From positions 372,001-436,000 of the forward strand of contig NZ_JAGJDY010000003.1 of NCBI RefSeq assembly GCF_018100795.1: DNA of 64,000 nt, given 5' to 3'. How positions within the stretch are numbered: the stretch's first letter is position 1; every line of letters begins with the position of its first letter. This DNA comes from Alteromonas sp. MMG017 (GTDB lineage Bacteria; Pseudomonadota; Gammaproteobacteria; Enterobacterales; Alteromonadaceae). Below are positions 47,335 to 56,539 of the stretch, piece by piece. Position numbers and translations under genes: made by a program. The notes under the pieces are model-generated. The model searched no databases. It saw only the letters and a program-made list of their open reading frames with translations, and was not told the DNA's origin.

Positions 47335-48852
47335 ATGGCAAAGACCTACAAGATATTGATTTTAGGCGGTGGAACGGCGGGCTGGATGGCCGCCAATCTC
47401 ATGGCTAAATCATGGAGTAAGCAGGGCTTCTCCATTACTTTAATGGAGTCACCTGATATACCTACCATTGGTGTGGGAGAGGGCTCGACACCTTACATAC
47501 GTCGTTTTTTTTCGCAAATGGACATACCCGAAAGTGAATGGATGCCTGAATGTCACGCCACCTATAAGAATGGTATTAGGTTTACCGATTGGACAACAAA
47601 GCCAGGGTTTGAAAGCTATTTTCACCCCTTCGCTACCGGCATAGATAACACCCACTTTAATTTGTTCAAAAAGCACGTGGCGTTGAGAAGACAAGGGTTG
47701 AATATATCAGTCCACCCTGACGATTACTTTTTGATGACCCACATGACAAAACGTAAAAAGCTCCCCTTGCCCACTGAACAGTTCGCACATACGCTTTTTT
47801 ACGCCTACCATTTCGATGCCAAATTGCTAGGAGATTTTCTCAAAAAACGGGCGCTTTGTGCTGGTGTTGAACATCTAGTCGATAAGGCATTCGAGGTAGA
47901 AAAGCATCCTAACGGTGATATTGCCGCAATACACACCCATTCCAATCAACGCATTGAAGCCGATTTCTTTGTGGACTGCAGTGGGTTTAGTTCATTGCTG
48001 ATGCAAAAAGCACTCGATGTACCTTTTATCAGCTACCGTGATTCGTTGCTTAACGATGCCGCTGTCGCGATACCAACTGCAGCAGAAGCCCCCCTGTTAC
48101 CGCAAACTTTATCAGCGGCCATGCCCTGTGGTTGGCGGTGGAAAATTCCGCTTACTCACCGTACCGGTAACGGCTATGTTTATAGCAGTGACCACCTGTC
48201 CGGCGATGAAGCCGAGCAACAACTAAGAAATGCTGCGGGTATTAATAATACCAGAACAGCTGCCCATCACATTAAGATGAGAGTGGGTCGAAATCAGGCC
48301 CATTGGAAACGTAACTGCCTAGCTGTTGGTTTGTCACAGGGTTTTATTGAACCCCTTGAAGCAACTGCCCTACAAATGACGCTTATCACCATAGAGCAGT
48401 TTATCGCGCACTTTGAAAAAGGAAATTTCACTTCCCGCTATCAAGAAAATGTAAATAACGGCATCAATGCCGCCTTCGACCATATTCGTGATTATGTATT
48501 GTTGCACTATTTGGCCAATAACCGTAACGACACTCAGTACTGGCGTGATTGTCGAGGAGATGTGGCCATTTCTGATTCCCTAAGAAGTATTCTGGAAATA
48601 TGGAGCCAAGGCGGAGATCTAGAGCAAGAATTACAACGTCAAAATATTAGTCAATATTACCCTTCGCTTTCATGGCATGTGATTTTAACAGGCATGGGGA
48701 TTTTCCCCGCCGCCTATTATCAAGACCCATCTCTCAAGAAACAATTTCAGACATCAAAAGCCAGCATGAAGGCTTTTTTCGATCACTGCGTAGCGCAGTT
48801 TCAATCCAGCGAGTCAGCAGATCAACAAGGAGCAGTGCAAAATGTATACTAG
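47335..48852 (+). CDS. flavin-dependent tryptophan halogenase-family protein
   Basis: About 505 residues from the ATG at 47335. The in-frame codons from 47284 lie inside a terminator and are rejected as coding. The FAD-binding motif ILILGGGTAGWMAA is at the N-terminus. The halogenase signature WxWxIP is intact as WRWKIP at residues 267-272. The catalytic Lys of this family is present as Lys78 in TYKNGIRFTDW, and FIEPLEATAL follows. These enzymes chlorinate or brominate an aromatic substrate, using reduced flavin from a partner reductase that is not in this window. Relatives next to TonB-dependent receptors are known and their substrates are mostly unknown. It overlaps the GH16 gene by 11 bases. 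Confidence 0.9.
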   Translation: MAKTYKILILGGGTAGWMAANLMAKSWSKQGFSITLMESPDIPTIGVGEGSTPYIRRFFSQMDIPESEWMPECHATYKNGIRFTDWTTKPGFESYFHPFATGIDNTHFNLFKKHVALRRQGLNISVHPDDYFLMTHMTKRKKLPLPTEQFAHTLFYAYHFDAKLLGDFLKKRALCAGVEHLVDKAFEVEKHPNGDIAAIHTHSNQRIEADFFVDCSGFSSLLMQKALDVPFISYRDSLLNDAAVAIPTAAEAPLLPQTLSAAMPCGWRWKIPLTHRTGNGYVYSSDHLSGDEAEQQLRNAAGINNTRTAAHHIKMRVGRNQAHWKRNCLAVGLSQGFIEPLEATALQMTLITIEQFIAHFEKGNFTSRYQENVNNGINAAFDHIRDYVLLHYLANNRNDTQYWRDCRGDVAISDSLRSILEIWSQGGDLEQELQRQNISQYYPSLSWHVILTGMGIFPAAYYQDPSLKKQFQTSKASMKAFFDHCVAQFQSSESADQQGAVQNVY

Positions 48853-49831
48853 GCAAGCGAATCCATCACTAGCCATTAAGCGAACTCAACTAGTCGCTCG
48901 CAGAGTAAAACTTTTAATATTAAGTACCGCGATTGGCTTTCTAGCAGCTTGCGCCGACTCGGTCACTTTCCTTAGCCCACACAGCGACAAGCACCACAGT
49001 GCTGCCACTGCCCCTTTTGTTGTTTCCGGTCACGCGCCACAAATTGAACGCATGCAATGGTCACGGGTAGATGCCATGTCAGATGAGTTTAACGGCAACG
49101 CCATTAACCTTGATAAATGGCAAATAGAACCCGTGGGGAATGGCTGGATGTGGATTGGTCGTCCCCCTGGCTTGTTTAAACCTGAGAATGTCAGCGTATC
49201 TAACGGTTCAATGAATGTTGAAGTGAGCCCGTTAGAAAAAACCACTGAACTTAAAGGAAGGGAATATAAATATCAGGGCGCCATCGTGCGTTCTCTTGAA
49301 GCCGGCCAGCCAGGCTGGTACTACGAAGCCCGTATGAAAGCGAATGCTACGGAAATGTCTTCTACATTCTGGCTGATGACAAAATCTGATGGTGTCAAGA
49401 AACTTGAATTAGATATTCAAGAGTGTGTGGGGAAGATGTCACCAGACGCTACCGAGTGGGCTAAAAACTGGGATCACATCTTTCATTCCAATGCGATCCA
49501 CCGCGTCAATAAACACAATCCTGAAAAGGTCCAAATTCAAGGCATTAAGTATTTGCCCGAACAAAATCATGAACGTTATTTTGTTTACGCGGCATGGTGG
49601 AAGTCAGCCAAAGAAGTTCGTTTTTACCTTGACGGGAAATACGTTTATTCCATTGAACCAAGTGTGGATTGGGATGTACCAGCCTTCTATCAAATGGCGA
49701 TTGAAACCTACGATTGGAACCCCGTTCCTGAAGACGGGGGGATGGTGGTGACCGGCACAAAAGAGCAACGTACTACACGATACGATTGGATAAGAACGTG
49801 GCGCCCATCTACTTTATCACCCGCATCATAG
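48842..49831 (+). CDS. GH16 galactan hydrolase, lipoprotein
   Basis: A 329-residue lipoprotein (lipobox LAAC in GFLAACADS, about residue 37). The GH16 jelly-roll domain runs from about 75 to 320. The catalytic signature is ELDIQE, with nucleophile Glu189, assisting Asp191 and acid/base Glu194. Family features include SDEFNG near the start, WWKSAKEVRFYLDGKYV and the closing YDWIRTWRP. It belongs with agarase/porphyranase-type GH16 proteins rather than laminarinases; the exact subfamily cannot be fixed by eye. Its ATG lies inside the end of the halogenase gene, so translation is coupled. Confidence 0.88.
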   Translation: MYTRQANPSLAIKRTQLVARRVKLLILSTAIGFLAACADSVTFLSPHSDKHHSAATAPFVVSGHAPQIERMQWSRVDAMSDEFNGNAINLDKWQIEPVGNGWMWIGRPPGLFKPENVSVSNGSMNVEVSPLEKTTELKGREYKYQGAIVRSLEAGQPGWYYEARMKANATEMSSTFWLMTKSDGVKKLELDIQECVGKMSPDATEWAKNWDHIFHSNAIHRVNKHNPEKVQIQGIKYLPEQNHERYFVYAAWWKSAKEVRFYLDGKYVYSIEPSVDWDVPAFYQMAIETYDWNPVPEDGGMVVTGTKEQRTTRYDWIRTWRPSTLSPAS

Positions 49832-49882
49832 TGACGATAAACGCTTACATATAAAGATTTCGAGATTTAGGTAAATTTTAAA

Positions 49883-51592
49883 ATGAACAGATTCATAGTA
49901 AACACAGTGCTAGCGATGCTCACTTTACTGTCGGCTGCAACTTTCGCCAAAGACACTCGCCCAAATATTTTAGTCATCTTGTCAGATGATGCAGGCTATT
50001 CGGATTTAGGCACGTTTGGCGGTGAAATTGATACTCCCAACTTAGATGCGTTAGCAAAAGGCGGAATGCGTTTTAGCCAATTCTACAGTAATGCTAGGTG
50101 CAGTCCTACAAGAGCATCGCTGTTGACCGGCGTCGATGCAGCCCACGTTGGCTTTGGCGGAGGCGTGGTAGGTGACTGGAGCCGTGAACTCCCTTTTTCT
50201 GCTCACCGTGGGCGTATTGCTTATGAGCAACCGCTTATATCAGAACTGTTGGGCGACAATGGCTATCAAACTATGATGGTCGGTAAATGGCACCTTGGTG
50301 GAAGCTACATAAAAAATGACCCAGAAAAACTGGCACCACTATGGCATAAAACGCACACCGCGATGGAATTAACTCAAGAGGAAATGGAGCTAGATTACCT
50401 TGCCCTGCCCCCTCAACGAGGATTTCAAAAAAGTTTCGTCTTTCTGGGTGCACAAGGAAACTTGTTTTATACCCCAAAAGATAATCACCCTTATTATGAA
50501 TCAAATGAAAAGGCTGACTTAGTATTTTCAAACACCTATAACATGCATTGCTATGCGAAAAGTCCTGCTGAAAAACGCCAGTACAGCGCGTGCCATGGCA
50601 AGTCTGAGAAAGCGTTTTACGCTACCGATGGTATGAGCGATCGTGCTGTTGATATGCTCAAAGCGGCATCACAAAAACCAGAGCCTTTCTTCATGTACGC
50701 CGCATTTAGGGCGCCCCATAAACCCTTACAAGCGCCTCAGGAACTAGTTGATAAATACCTAGAGCGATATCAAGATTTACAGCTACTTGTTGATGAGCGC
50801 TATAAAGGCTTGATTGCCTCTGGTCTTTTTCCTGAAGAAGCTACGTCTCAAAGTGCAAAACAGTTACTAAGCTCGATGTCGGATGAAAAAAGAGATGAGC
50901 TTCGACTTATTGGTGCGGTACATGCTGCAATGATGGAAAAGATAGATGAAAACGTCGGTAAAATAATTAATGAATTGAAAGCGTCTGGCGAATACGACAA
51001 CACATTAATTTTGTATTTCTCAGACAATGGCGCCGCAGCGCATACCGATGGATTGTTCAATGTGCCCTACCGTGGCGTTAAAGCACTGTTATGGGAAGGC
51101 GGTGCTCGAACCCACGCAATTGCAAGCTGGCCTGGTGTTATTCCGGCAGACCGTATTTCTGACAACCTTGTTTGGGTTGGCGATATACTTCCAACACTAC
51201 TGGACATTACCCAAACCTCTTTTCCAGACAAGTTTCATGGAAGCACGCCGAGAAAGCCCGATGGACGAAGTGTTTTTACCACGCTAAAGGGAGAAAAACA
51301 GGCTCCACCAGAAGCTATCTTTTTTAATGATAAAGGTCAGCAGAGCGTGGTGTATCAGGGCCGCTGGAAACTACTCATAGAGCCAGGTTGGTATTTACAA
51401 ACTTTAGTAAAGCCAGGCATTGCTCATGAGCTATACGACTTAAATTCAGATCCTGGGGAGTCAAACAACCTAGCAAAATCCTACCCCGAGTTAGTCGAGA
51501 AGTTAGTTGCAATGTGCGAACGATGGAAGGCAGAAAACAGTATCGTGGATTACTCTAATATTATTGAGCTTAAACCCAAAGACCCTTATTAA
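49883..51592 (+). CDS. S1-family arylsulfatase-type sulfatase
   Basis: A 569-residue secreted sulfatase with a signal peptide (MNRFIVNTVLAMLTLLSAATFA). NILVILSDDAGYSDLGTFGG gives the metal ligands. The canonical formylglycine motif CSPTR starts at Cys73 (NARCSPTRASLLTGVD). GKWHLGG and FSDNGAAAHTDG are further active-site blocks. The length and layout match the arylsulfatase A/S1_4-like group. It follows the GH16 gene by 51 bases in the same direction and is likely the last gene of the halogenase-GH16-sulfatase unit. The likely role is removing sulfate from galactan oligosaccharides before GH50 attack. Confidence 0.9.
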   Translation: MNRFIVNTVLAMLTLLSAATFAKDTRPNILVILSDDAGYSDLGTFGGEIDTPNLDALAKGGMRFSQFYSNARCSPTRASLLTGVDAAHVGFGGGVVGDWSRELPFSAHRGRIAYEQPLISELLGDNGYQTMMVGKWHLGGSYIKNDPEKLAPLWHKTHTAMELTQEEMELDYLALPPQRGFQKSFVFLGAQGNLFYTPKDNHPYYESNEKADLVFSNTYNMHCYAKSPAEKRQYSACHGKSEKAFYATDGMSDRAVDMLKAASQKPEPFFMYAAFRAPHKPLQAPQELVDKYLERYQDLQLLVDERYKGLIASGLFPEEATSQSAKQLLSSMSDEKRDELRLIGAVHAAMMEKIDENVGKIINELKASGEYDNTLILYFSDNGAAAHTDGLFNVPYRGVKALLWEGGARTHAIASWPGVIPADRISDNLVWVGDILPTLLDITQTSFPDKFHGSTPRKPDGRSVFTTLKGEKQAPPEAIFFNDKGQQSVVYQGRWKLLIEPGWYLQTLVKPGIAHELYDLNSDPGESNNLAKSYPELVEKLVAMCERWKAENSIVDYSNIIELKPKDPY

Positions 51593-51896
51593 GCTCAACT
51601 TAACCTAGGCTACATTTAATTGATATTAAGCCGCTATAAACGGTGCCAAGTATCTTGTATCTCGGCACCGCTTGCTTAGCTAATTAGCCTCTTAGTATAT
51701 CGCTTGGCTTCTTATCTATTTTCAAAAAGAAGTAACTTTTACGAGCACTACCTTAGTATCAGCCAACTTATCGCAAACACCATCAAAAACTCGTTCGGGA
51801 TACTGAACACCATGTAGGTAACAATTGCTATAAAAGTTAAACTCTGCTTTACTTATTGTTAACAATATACTGTAAACAATAAGGTGAAATTTAACG
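51593..51896. other. intergenic region with hairpin and operator upstream of the GH50 gene
   Basis: A CGGTGCC/GGCACCG hairpin without a T-tract (51641-51670) probably closes the sulfatase transcript. A 14-base perfect palindrome, TATTGTTAACAATA, lies at 51854-51867, 30 bases before the GH50 start. A half site (TGTAAACAAT) follows it at 51871-51880. There is no gene. Confidence 0.6.
51854..51867. promoter_or_regulatory. best copy of the putative operator
   Basis: TATTGTTAACAATA is a perfect palindrome and the most complete copy in the window. Confidence 0.65.
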
Positions 51897-54215
51897 ATGA
51901 AAATTCATAGTATCTCCATGGCAGTTGCGGTGGCTTGTTTGAGCTTAACCGCTTGCAATACTCAAAAAAATCAAACCGCTTTACCTTCATCTAGTACTCA
52001 GAATGTTATAGACAACCTCTATAGTTTTGATGAGCCAATAAATGGCAAAATAGAAACAGAATTCGCATCGGCCACCGTGCAACCAATGTCGTCTGAAAGT
52101 GAGAAGGCGTTGCAAGTAAACTTTGAAGGAGACGTTGCTGAAGCATCGGTCAAACTTATTCCAGAGAAAAACTGGGATTGGAGTATCCATAAAGAAATCA
52201 ATTTGGCGTTTGAAGCGACTAACCCTGAAGACGAATCTATCCAACTTTATATTGGTGTGATGACAGAAAGCGGAAATCAGGCTAGCCATAGTGTCATCAT
52301 TCCCCCGGGCTCTACATCCACCTACTATTTTGTCCTAAATGGTAAAGTTCTAGATACGGACCTAGGTTACAAGCGCTCTCGAATGGAGGCGTGGGAGAGT
52401 AACGAGCAAATGGCACATTTTCGCATAGGCAGCATCAAGCTTGATCTAAGCTCGGTTGAGGCTATCCGTCTATATACTCGGGGGAATATGGTAAGTAAGC
52501 GCCTTACTATTGATAATCTAAGGCTACGAGAGAACCCTGACTATGGCGATGAGTATCGTCAAAACATCGTTGATAAATTTGGGCAAAACGCTAAACGTGA
52601 CTTTCCCTTAAAAATTCATTCCGACGCAGAGCTAAAAGAAAAAGCCAACGAAGAGTTAACCCGGTTAGATGCGTCAGGACCACTGCCCGATCGCTCGCGT
52701 TTCGGAGGTTGGAAAGCGGGCCCAAAACTAGAAGCTACGGGCTATTTTCGTACTCATAAAATGCAGGGTAAATGGTGGTTGGTTGACCCAGATGGCTACC
52801 TCTTTTTCTCCAACGGGTTAGCGAACGTTCGTATGGCAAACTTAACCACACTAACAGGCGTTGATTTTAAAGATGAATCGGTGCGCTATGTAGACCCAGA
52901 AGCAGTAACGCCTGAAGATTCTATGGGTATAGTGAACGTTTCAGATGCGGTACGGGATACTCGTTATATCGCTTCTGATGTACGCCACGAGATGTTTTCT
53001 TGGCTCCCCTCCTACGACGACGCCTTAGCTGACCATTATAGCTATAGGCGTTCAGTGCACGCAGGACCATTAACTTCAGGGGAAACCTTTAGTTTCTATC
53101 GCGCAAATTTAGAACGCAGATACGGTGAATCAAGCCCAAGAGCATACGAAGACAAGTGGCAAAAAGTTACCCTAGACCGGTTTCAAGACTGGGGATTTAC
53201 GTCTATGGGGAACTGGGTGGATCCCGCCTTTTACCCTAATGAGCAAGTTCCGTATTTTGCCAATGGATGGATTATCGGCGACTTCAAAACCCTCAGTTCT
53301 GTCCATGATGTTTGGGCCTCAATGCCCGACTCCTTCGACCCAGAATTTGTACGTCGAGCACAAGTCACCATCAATCAAATAGCAAAAGAAATACAATCTT
53401 CACCATGGTGCATCGGAATTTTTGTCGATAATGAAAAAAGTTGGGGTCGAACAGAAGGTACTCTTGAACAACGCTACGGGCTTATTTTAGATGCACTATC
53501 TCACCCCATTGACGAAAGCCCTGCAAAAAAGGCGTTTGTTGACGCGTTAAAACAAAAATACTCATCATTGAACACACTGAATCAAGGTTGGGGCACCTCA
53601 TTCACCTCATGGCAAGCGCTGAATAATGCGTGGCAGCCACAAGAACCTACAGCTGCGCTCGAGAAGGATTTGTCTATGATGCTTGAAATGCTATCTGAGC
53701 AATACTTTAAAGTAGTACATGATGCACTTGAAACGGCGTTACCACAGCACCTATATATGGGCGCACGTATGGCCAGCTGGGGCATGCCAGATGAAACGAT
53801 TAGCGCAGCCACACGATACAGCGATGTACTTAGTTTTAATATTTACAAAGAGGGCGTACAACCTTCACAATGGCGCTTTATTGAAGATATAGACCTGCCA
53901 AGTATTATCGGCGAATTTCATATAGGAACCAATACTGACTCGGGTTTATTTCACCCAGGCCTGGTTGCCGCCACCGACCAAAAAGATCGGGCTAAAATGT
54001 ATCAGCAGTATATGCAGTCTGTGGTCGACCATCCTAACATGGTAGGCGCTCACTGGTTCCAATATGTAGACTCACCTATTAGTGGTCGAGCATTTGACGG
54101 AGAGAACTATAACGTAGGCTTTGTTTCTGTTACAGATATCCCCTATACAGAAATCGTAAACGCCGCAAGAGAATTTAACACCACCTTATATCCAGCAAGA
54201 TTTAATCAGCGATAA
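51897..54215 (+). CDS. GH50 beta-agarase, lipoprotein
   Basis: A 772-residue lipoprotein (lipobox LTAC, Cys20). The N-terminal beta-sandwich domain (about 40-220) resembles a CBM. The catalytic TIM barrel (about 260-765) starts with DRSRFGGWKAGPKLEATGYF. The predicted acid/base is Glu513 in FVDNEKSWG and the nucleophile Glu673 in IIGEFHIG, 160 residues apart as in characterised GH50 enzymes. GAHWFQYVDSPISGRAFDGE is a further family block. GH50 enzymes release neoagarobiose or short neoagaro-oligosaccharides from agarose. It is probably anchored in the outer membrane or faces the periplasm. A paralogue is encoded at 60.3-62.6 kb. Confidence 0.92.
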   Translation: MKIHSISMAVAVACLSLTACNTQKNQTALPSSSTQNVIDNLYSFDEPINGKIETEFASATVQPMSSESEKALQVNFEGDVAEASVKLIPEKNWDWSIHKEINLAFEATNPEDESIQLYIGVMTESGNQASHSVIIPPGSTSTYYFVLNGKVLDTDLGYKRSRMEAWESNEQMAHFRIGSIKLDLSSVEAIRLYTRGNMVSKRLTIDNLRLRENPDYGDEYRQNIVDKFGQNAKRDFPLKIHSDAELKEKANEELTRLDASGPLPDRSRFGGWKAGPKLEATGYFRTHKMQGKWWLVDPDGYLFFSNGLANVRMANLTTLTGVDFKDESVRYVDPEAVTPEDSMGIVNVSDAVRDTRYIASDVRHEMFSWLPSYDDALADHYSYRRSVHAGPLTSGETFSFYRANLERRYGESSPRAYEDKWQKVTLDRFQDWGFTSMGNWVDPAFYPNEQVPYFANGWIIGDFKTLSSVHDVWASMPDSFDPEFVRRAQVTINQIAKEIQSSPWCIGIFVDNEKSWGRTEGTLEQRYGLILDALSHPIDESPAKKAFVDALKQKYSSLNTLNQGWGTSFTSWQALNNAWQPQEPTAALEKDLSMMLEMLSEQYFKVVHDALETALPQHLYMGARMASWGMPDETISAATRYSDVLSFNIYKEGVQPSQWRFIEDIDLPSIIGEFHIGTNTDSGLFHPGLVAATDQKDRAKMYQQYMQSVVDHPNMVGAHWFQYVDSPISGRAFDGENYNVGFVSVTDIPYTEIVNAAREFNTTLYPARFNQR

Positions 54216-54246
54216 GCTTAAATAGTGAAGGTTATATGTTTTTCTA

Positions 54247-54272
54247 AAACGGCAAGTTACCTTGCCGTTTTT
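54247..54272. terminator. bidirectional terminator shared by the GH50 and multiheme cytochrome genes
   Basis: A ten-pair stem (AAACGGCAAG with its complement) and a TTAC loop have T-rich flanks on both strands. The stop codon of the minus-strand gene sits in the loop. Confidence 0.85.
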
Positions 54273-56422
54273 CTTGCTATATTCTGAAAATACGCAAGAG
54301 CTTCAAGATCATTCATTTTCTGTGCGAAATTGAAACCCAACTGCTGTAATTGTGGATGATATTGGTAGCGACTTAAAGCCAGCTTCAGCTCCCGTAGGGC
54401 TAGTGGCGTTTGTCCAGTGCCATCCAAGGCTAGGAAATATACATATACGTACTGTACATTTTCAGGTGCTAATTTAACCGCCTGACGAAATGCTTGAATA
54501 GAATCTGGCTTTTTCTGTTGGCGTATAAGAGACATACCTTGGGCGTAGTGCAAAACCGCCGACGTAGGGTTCGCTTTTAAGCCTTTTTCGAGGATCAGGC
54601 TTTCTTTGCTTCCTTCCCCGGTATTGCGATACACATCGGCTAAATTTACATAGTTCGGCACAAAGTATGGGTCAACGTTAATACCATGCTGTAACGTTTT
54701 CACCGTGTCTTTAAACTTACCTAATTGCAGGTATACCATACTTTGGTTAAGCGCAGACTCCCCACGCCACATTGAGACTTCATTAGCATTTAATAATATC
54801 TGCAATGCATTTTTGAAACTGTCGTTGTGGCTTAAACCCGCATCCAGCAAATGATTGGCTGCGGTCAGTCGCACCGCCGTTAACTTGTCATCTAACAGTG
54901 TTCGATAAGATTTTAAACGCTCTTTTACTGGTAGTAGTTGCCCTACACCAGCAACGGCGAACCGAATAAGATCATGCTGTGAATTTACCCACGCTTTTAT
55001 ATCCTTGTCAGTAAGTTCGGCAACACTGCTTGGTAACATCGCTATCGCGCTGGCACGCACTATTTCACTGAGTTCCGCGTTATTAATAAGGGCAAAGTGC
55101 GCGGATACCGGTAAGCGTCCTTCATGCATAAGCGCAAGAAAATCTTCACCCTGAGATGCTGAAAATACAGACGCACCACGCCATTGCGTAATAATATCTA
55201 CAGCCCAACTTGGTGTTTCAGAAAGGTGGCATCCGTTACATGCATTCGGCGTGTCGTACTTAATACTGAGGTCAGGACGTGGAACCTTAAAACTGTGATC
55301 ACGACGAGCATCCACGCCCATATACGTTGTCTCTGGCATATGACAACTCACACACTGCCCCGCCGATGAATCAATCTCATGACGAATATGGCTAGGTTGC
55401 TGATAAACCTCCGCGCTATGACATTGCAAACATAGCCCGTTACCCTCTACTTTAATTTTCATCGTATGTTTGTCATGACAATCGAGACAATTAACGCCCG
55501 CGGCATACATTTTACTTTGTAAAAAAGAACCGTAAACGTACACCTCTTCTTTAATTTGGCCATCTGCATGATACATAGGGGGGGCTAACAGCGATGGCAA
55601 AAACTGATCGAGAAAGGCGACATTCGGCGTTATTCCATCAGTGATTGGCGTGCGTAATGAGTGGCAGGCAAAGCACGTTTCCATAAAGGTGTTATCTCTG
55701 GGCTCTCCATGCCAAGAAGCAATTTTTTCTCCGTCATCTAACAGCCACTGCCCTATAGCTTTTTGTTCGCCTAACGACAAAGACAGCTGACCTGATGAGG
55801 CAGTTTCAGCGTGGTCGGGCATTTTACCGTGACATGACTGACAGCCCACATTAATGTTGTCCCATTTGGTGTCAAATTGATTGTGTTCAACGTCGTAATT
55901 ACGGGTTAAACCATCTGAATGGCAATCGGCACACATACCATTCCAATTTTGCAGTGGCTGTAACCAATGCAGTCGATCGGCTGGCTGGATATCTTCCTGT
56001 TCATACATAGGAAACCACTTTTGCCCGCCATCCTCTGCAACTCGGGAATCCCAAGCGAAAGGGAACACTTGGACTTTTCCGTCAGTTCCTTCAATCAAAT
56101 ATTGCTGTAATGGATAATGTCCGAAGGTGTACTTCACGCGATACTGAGTACTTTTCCCAGCTTCTGTAAAGTGGATATAGAAGCCTTGGTCTTTTCGGTA
56201 GAATTTAGCAACTTGGGTATAGTGGGTAACTTCCACACCTGAAAAGTCGCCTAACACAGTGTGTGTTTCTGCTACATCCATGGCTTTCGCATGATCAGAT
56301 TGTTGCCAGTTAGACACGGCTTGCTGGTGACAACCAATGCAGTTTGTATTTCCCTTTGCGGATAAGGGTGAAAGTAACAGCAGGCTAAGTATGAATAAGC
56401 AATAAAACGTAAAATACTTCAT
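54257..56422 (-). CDS. octaheme cytochrome c with C-terminal TPR repeats
   Basis: A 721-residue exported protein with a signal peptide (MKYFTFYCLFILSLLLLSPLSAKG). Eight CxxCH heme motifs are visible: CIGCH, CADCH, CQSCH, CFACH, CLDCH, CLQCH, CVSCH and CNGCH, all within the first 400 residues or so. The C-terminal 260 residues carry HEAT-like and TPR repeats (for example TLQHGINVDPYFVPNYVNLADVY). Proteins of this layout are annotated as multiheme cytochromes of unknown function and are often found in polysaccharide loci of marine bacteria. It lies 117 bases after a GH16 gene on the same strand and may share its promoter. Periplasmic electron transfer is likely; the donor and acceptor are unknown. 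Confidence 0.87.
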   Translation of the reverse strand: MKYFTFYCLFILSLLLLSPLSAKGNTNCIGCHQQAVSNWQQSDHAKAMDVAETHTVLGDFSGVEVTHYTQVAKFYRKDQGFYIHFTEAGKSTQYRVKYTFGHYPLQQYLIEGTDGKVQVFPFAWDSRVAEDGGQKWFPMYEQEDIQPADRLHWLQPLQNWNGMCADCHSDGLTRNYDVEHNQFDTKWDNINVGCQSCHGKMPDHAETASSGQLSLSLGEQKAIGQWLLDDGEKIASWHGEPRDNTFMETCFACHSLRTPITDGITPNVAFLDQFLPSLLAPPMYHADGQIKEEVYVYGSFLQSKMYAAGVNCLDCHDKHTMKIKVEGNGLCLQCHSAEVYQQPSHIRHEIDSSAGQCVSCHMPETTYMGVDARRDHSFKVPRPDLSIKYDTPNACNGCHLSETPSWAVDIITQWRGASVFSASQGEDFLALMHEGRLPVSAHFALINNAELSEIVRASAIAMLPSSVAELTDKDIKAWVNSQHDLIRFAVAGVGQLLPVKERLKSYRTLLDDKLTAVRLTAANHLLDAGLSHNDSFKNALQILLNANEVSMWRGESALNQSMVYLQLGKFKDTVKTLQHGINVDPYFVPNYVNLADVYRNTGEGSKESLILEKGLKANPTSAVLHYAQGMSLIRQQKKPDSIQAFRQAVKLAPENVQYVYVYFLALDGTGQTPLALRELKLALSRYQYHPQLQQLGFNFAQKMNDLEALAYFQNIARKTAR

Positions 56423-56539
56423 TAGGGCTCGACGGTTATAGTTTTACTAATAGCTGAAAATGAAGCAGCTTTTTGCATTGATAGTTTAACGCAAGCTTAC
56501 CGTAAAGGTATTTATTTAGGCTGCAAGTTTTCTGCTCAT

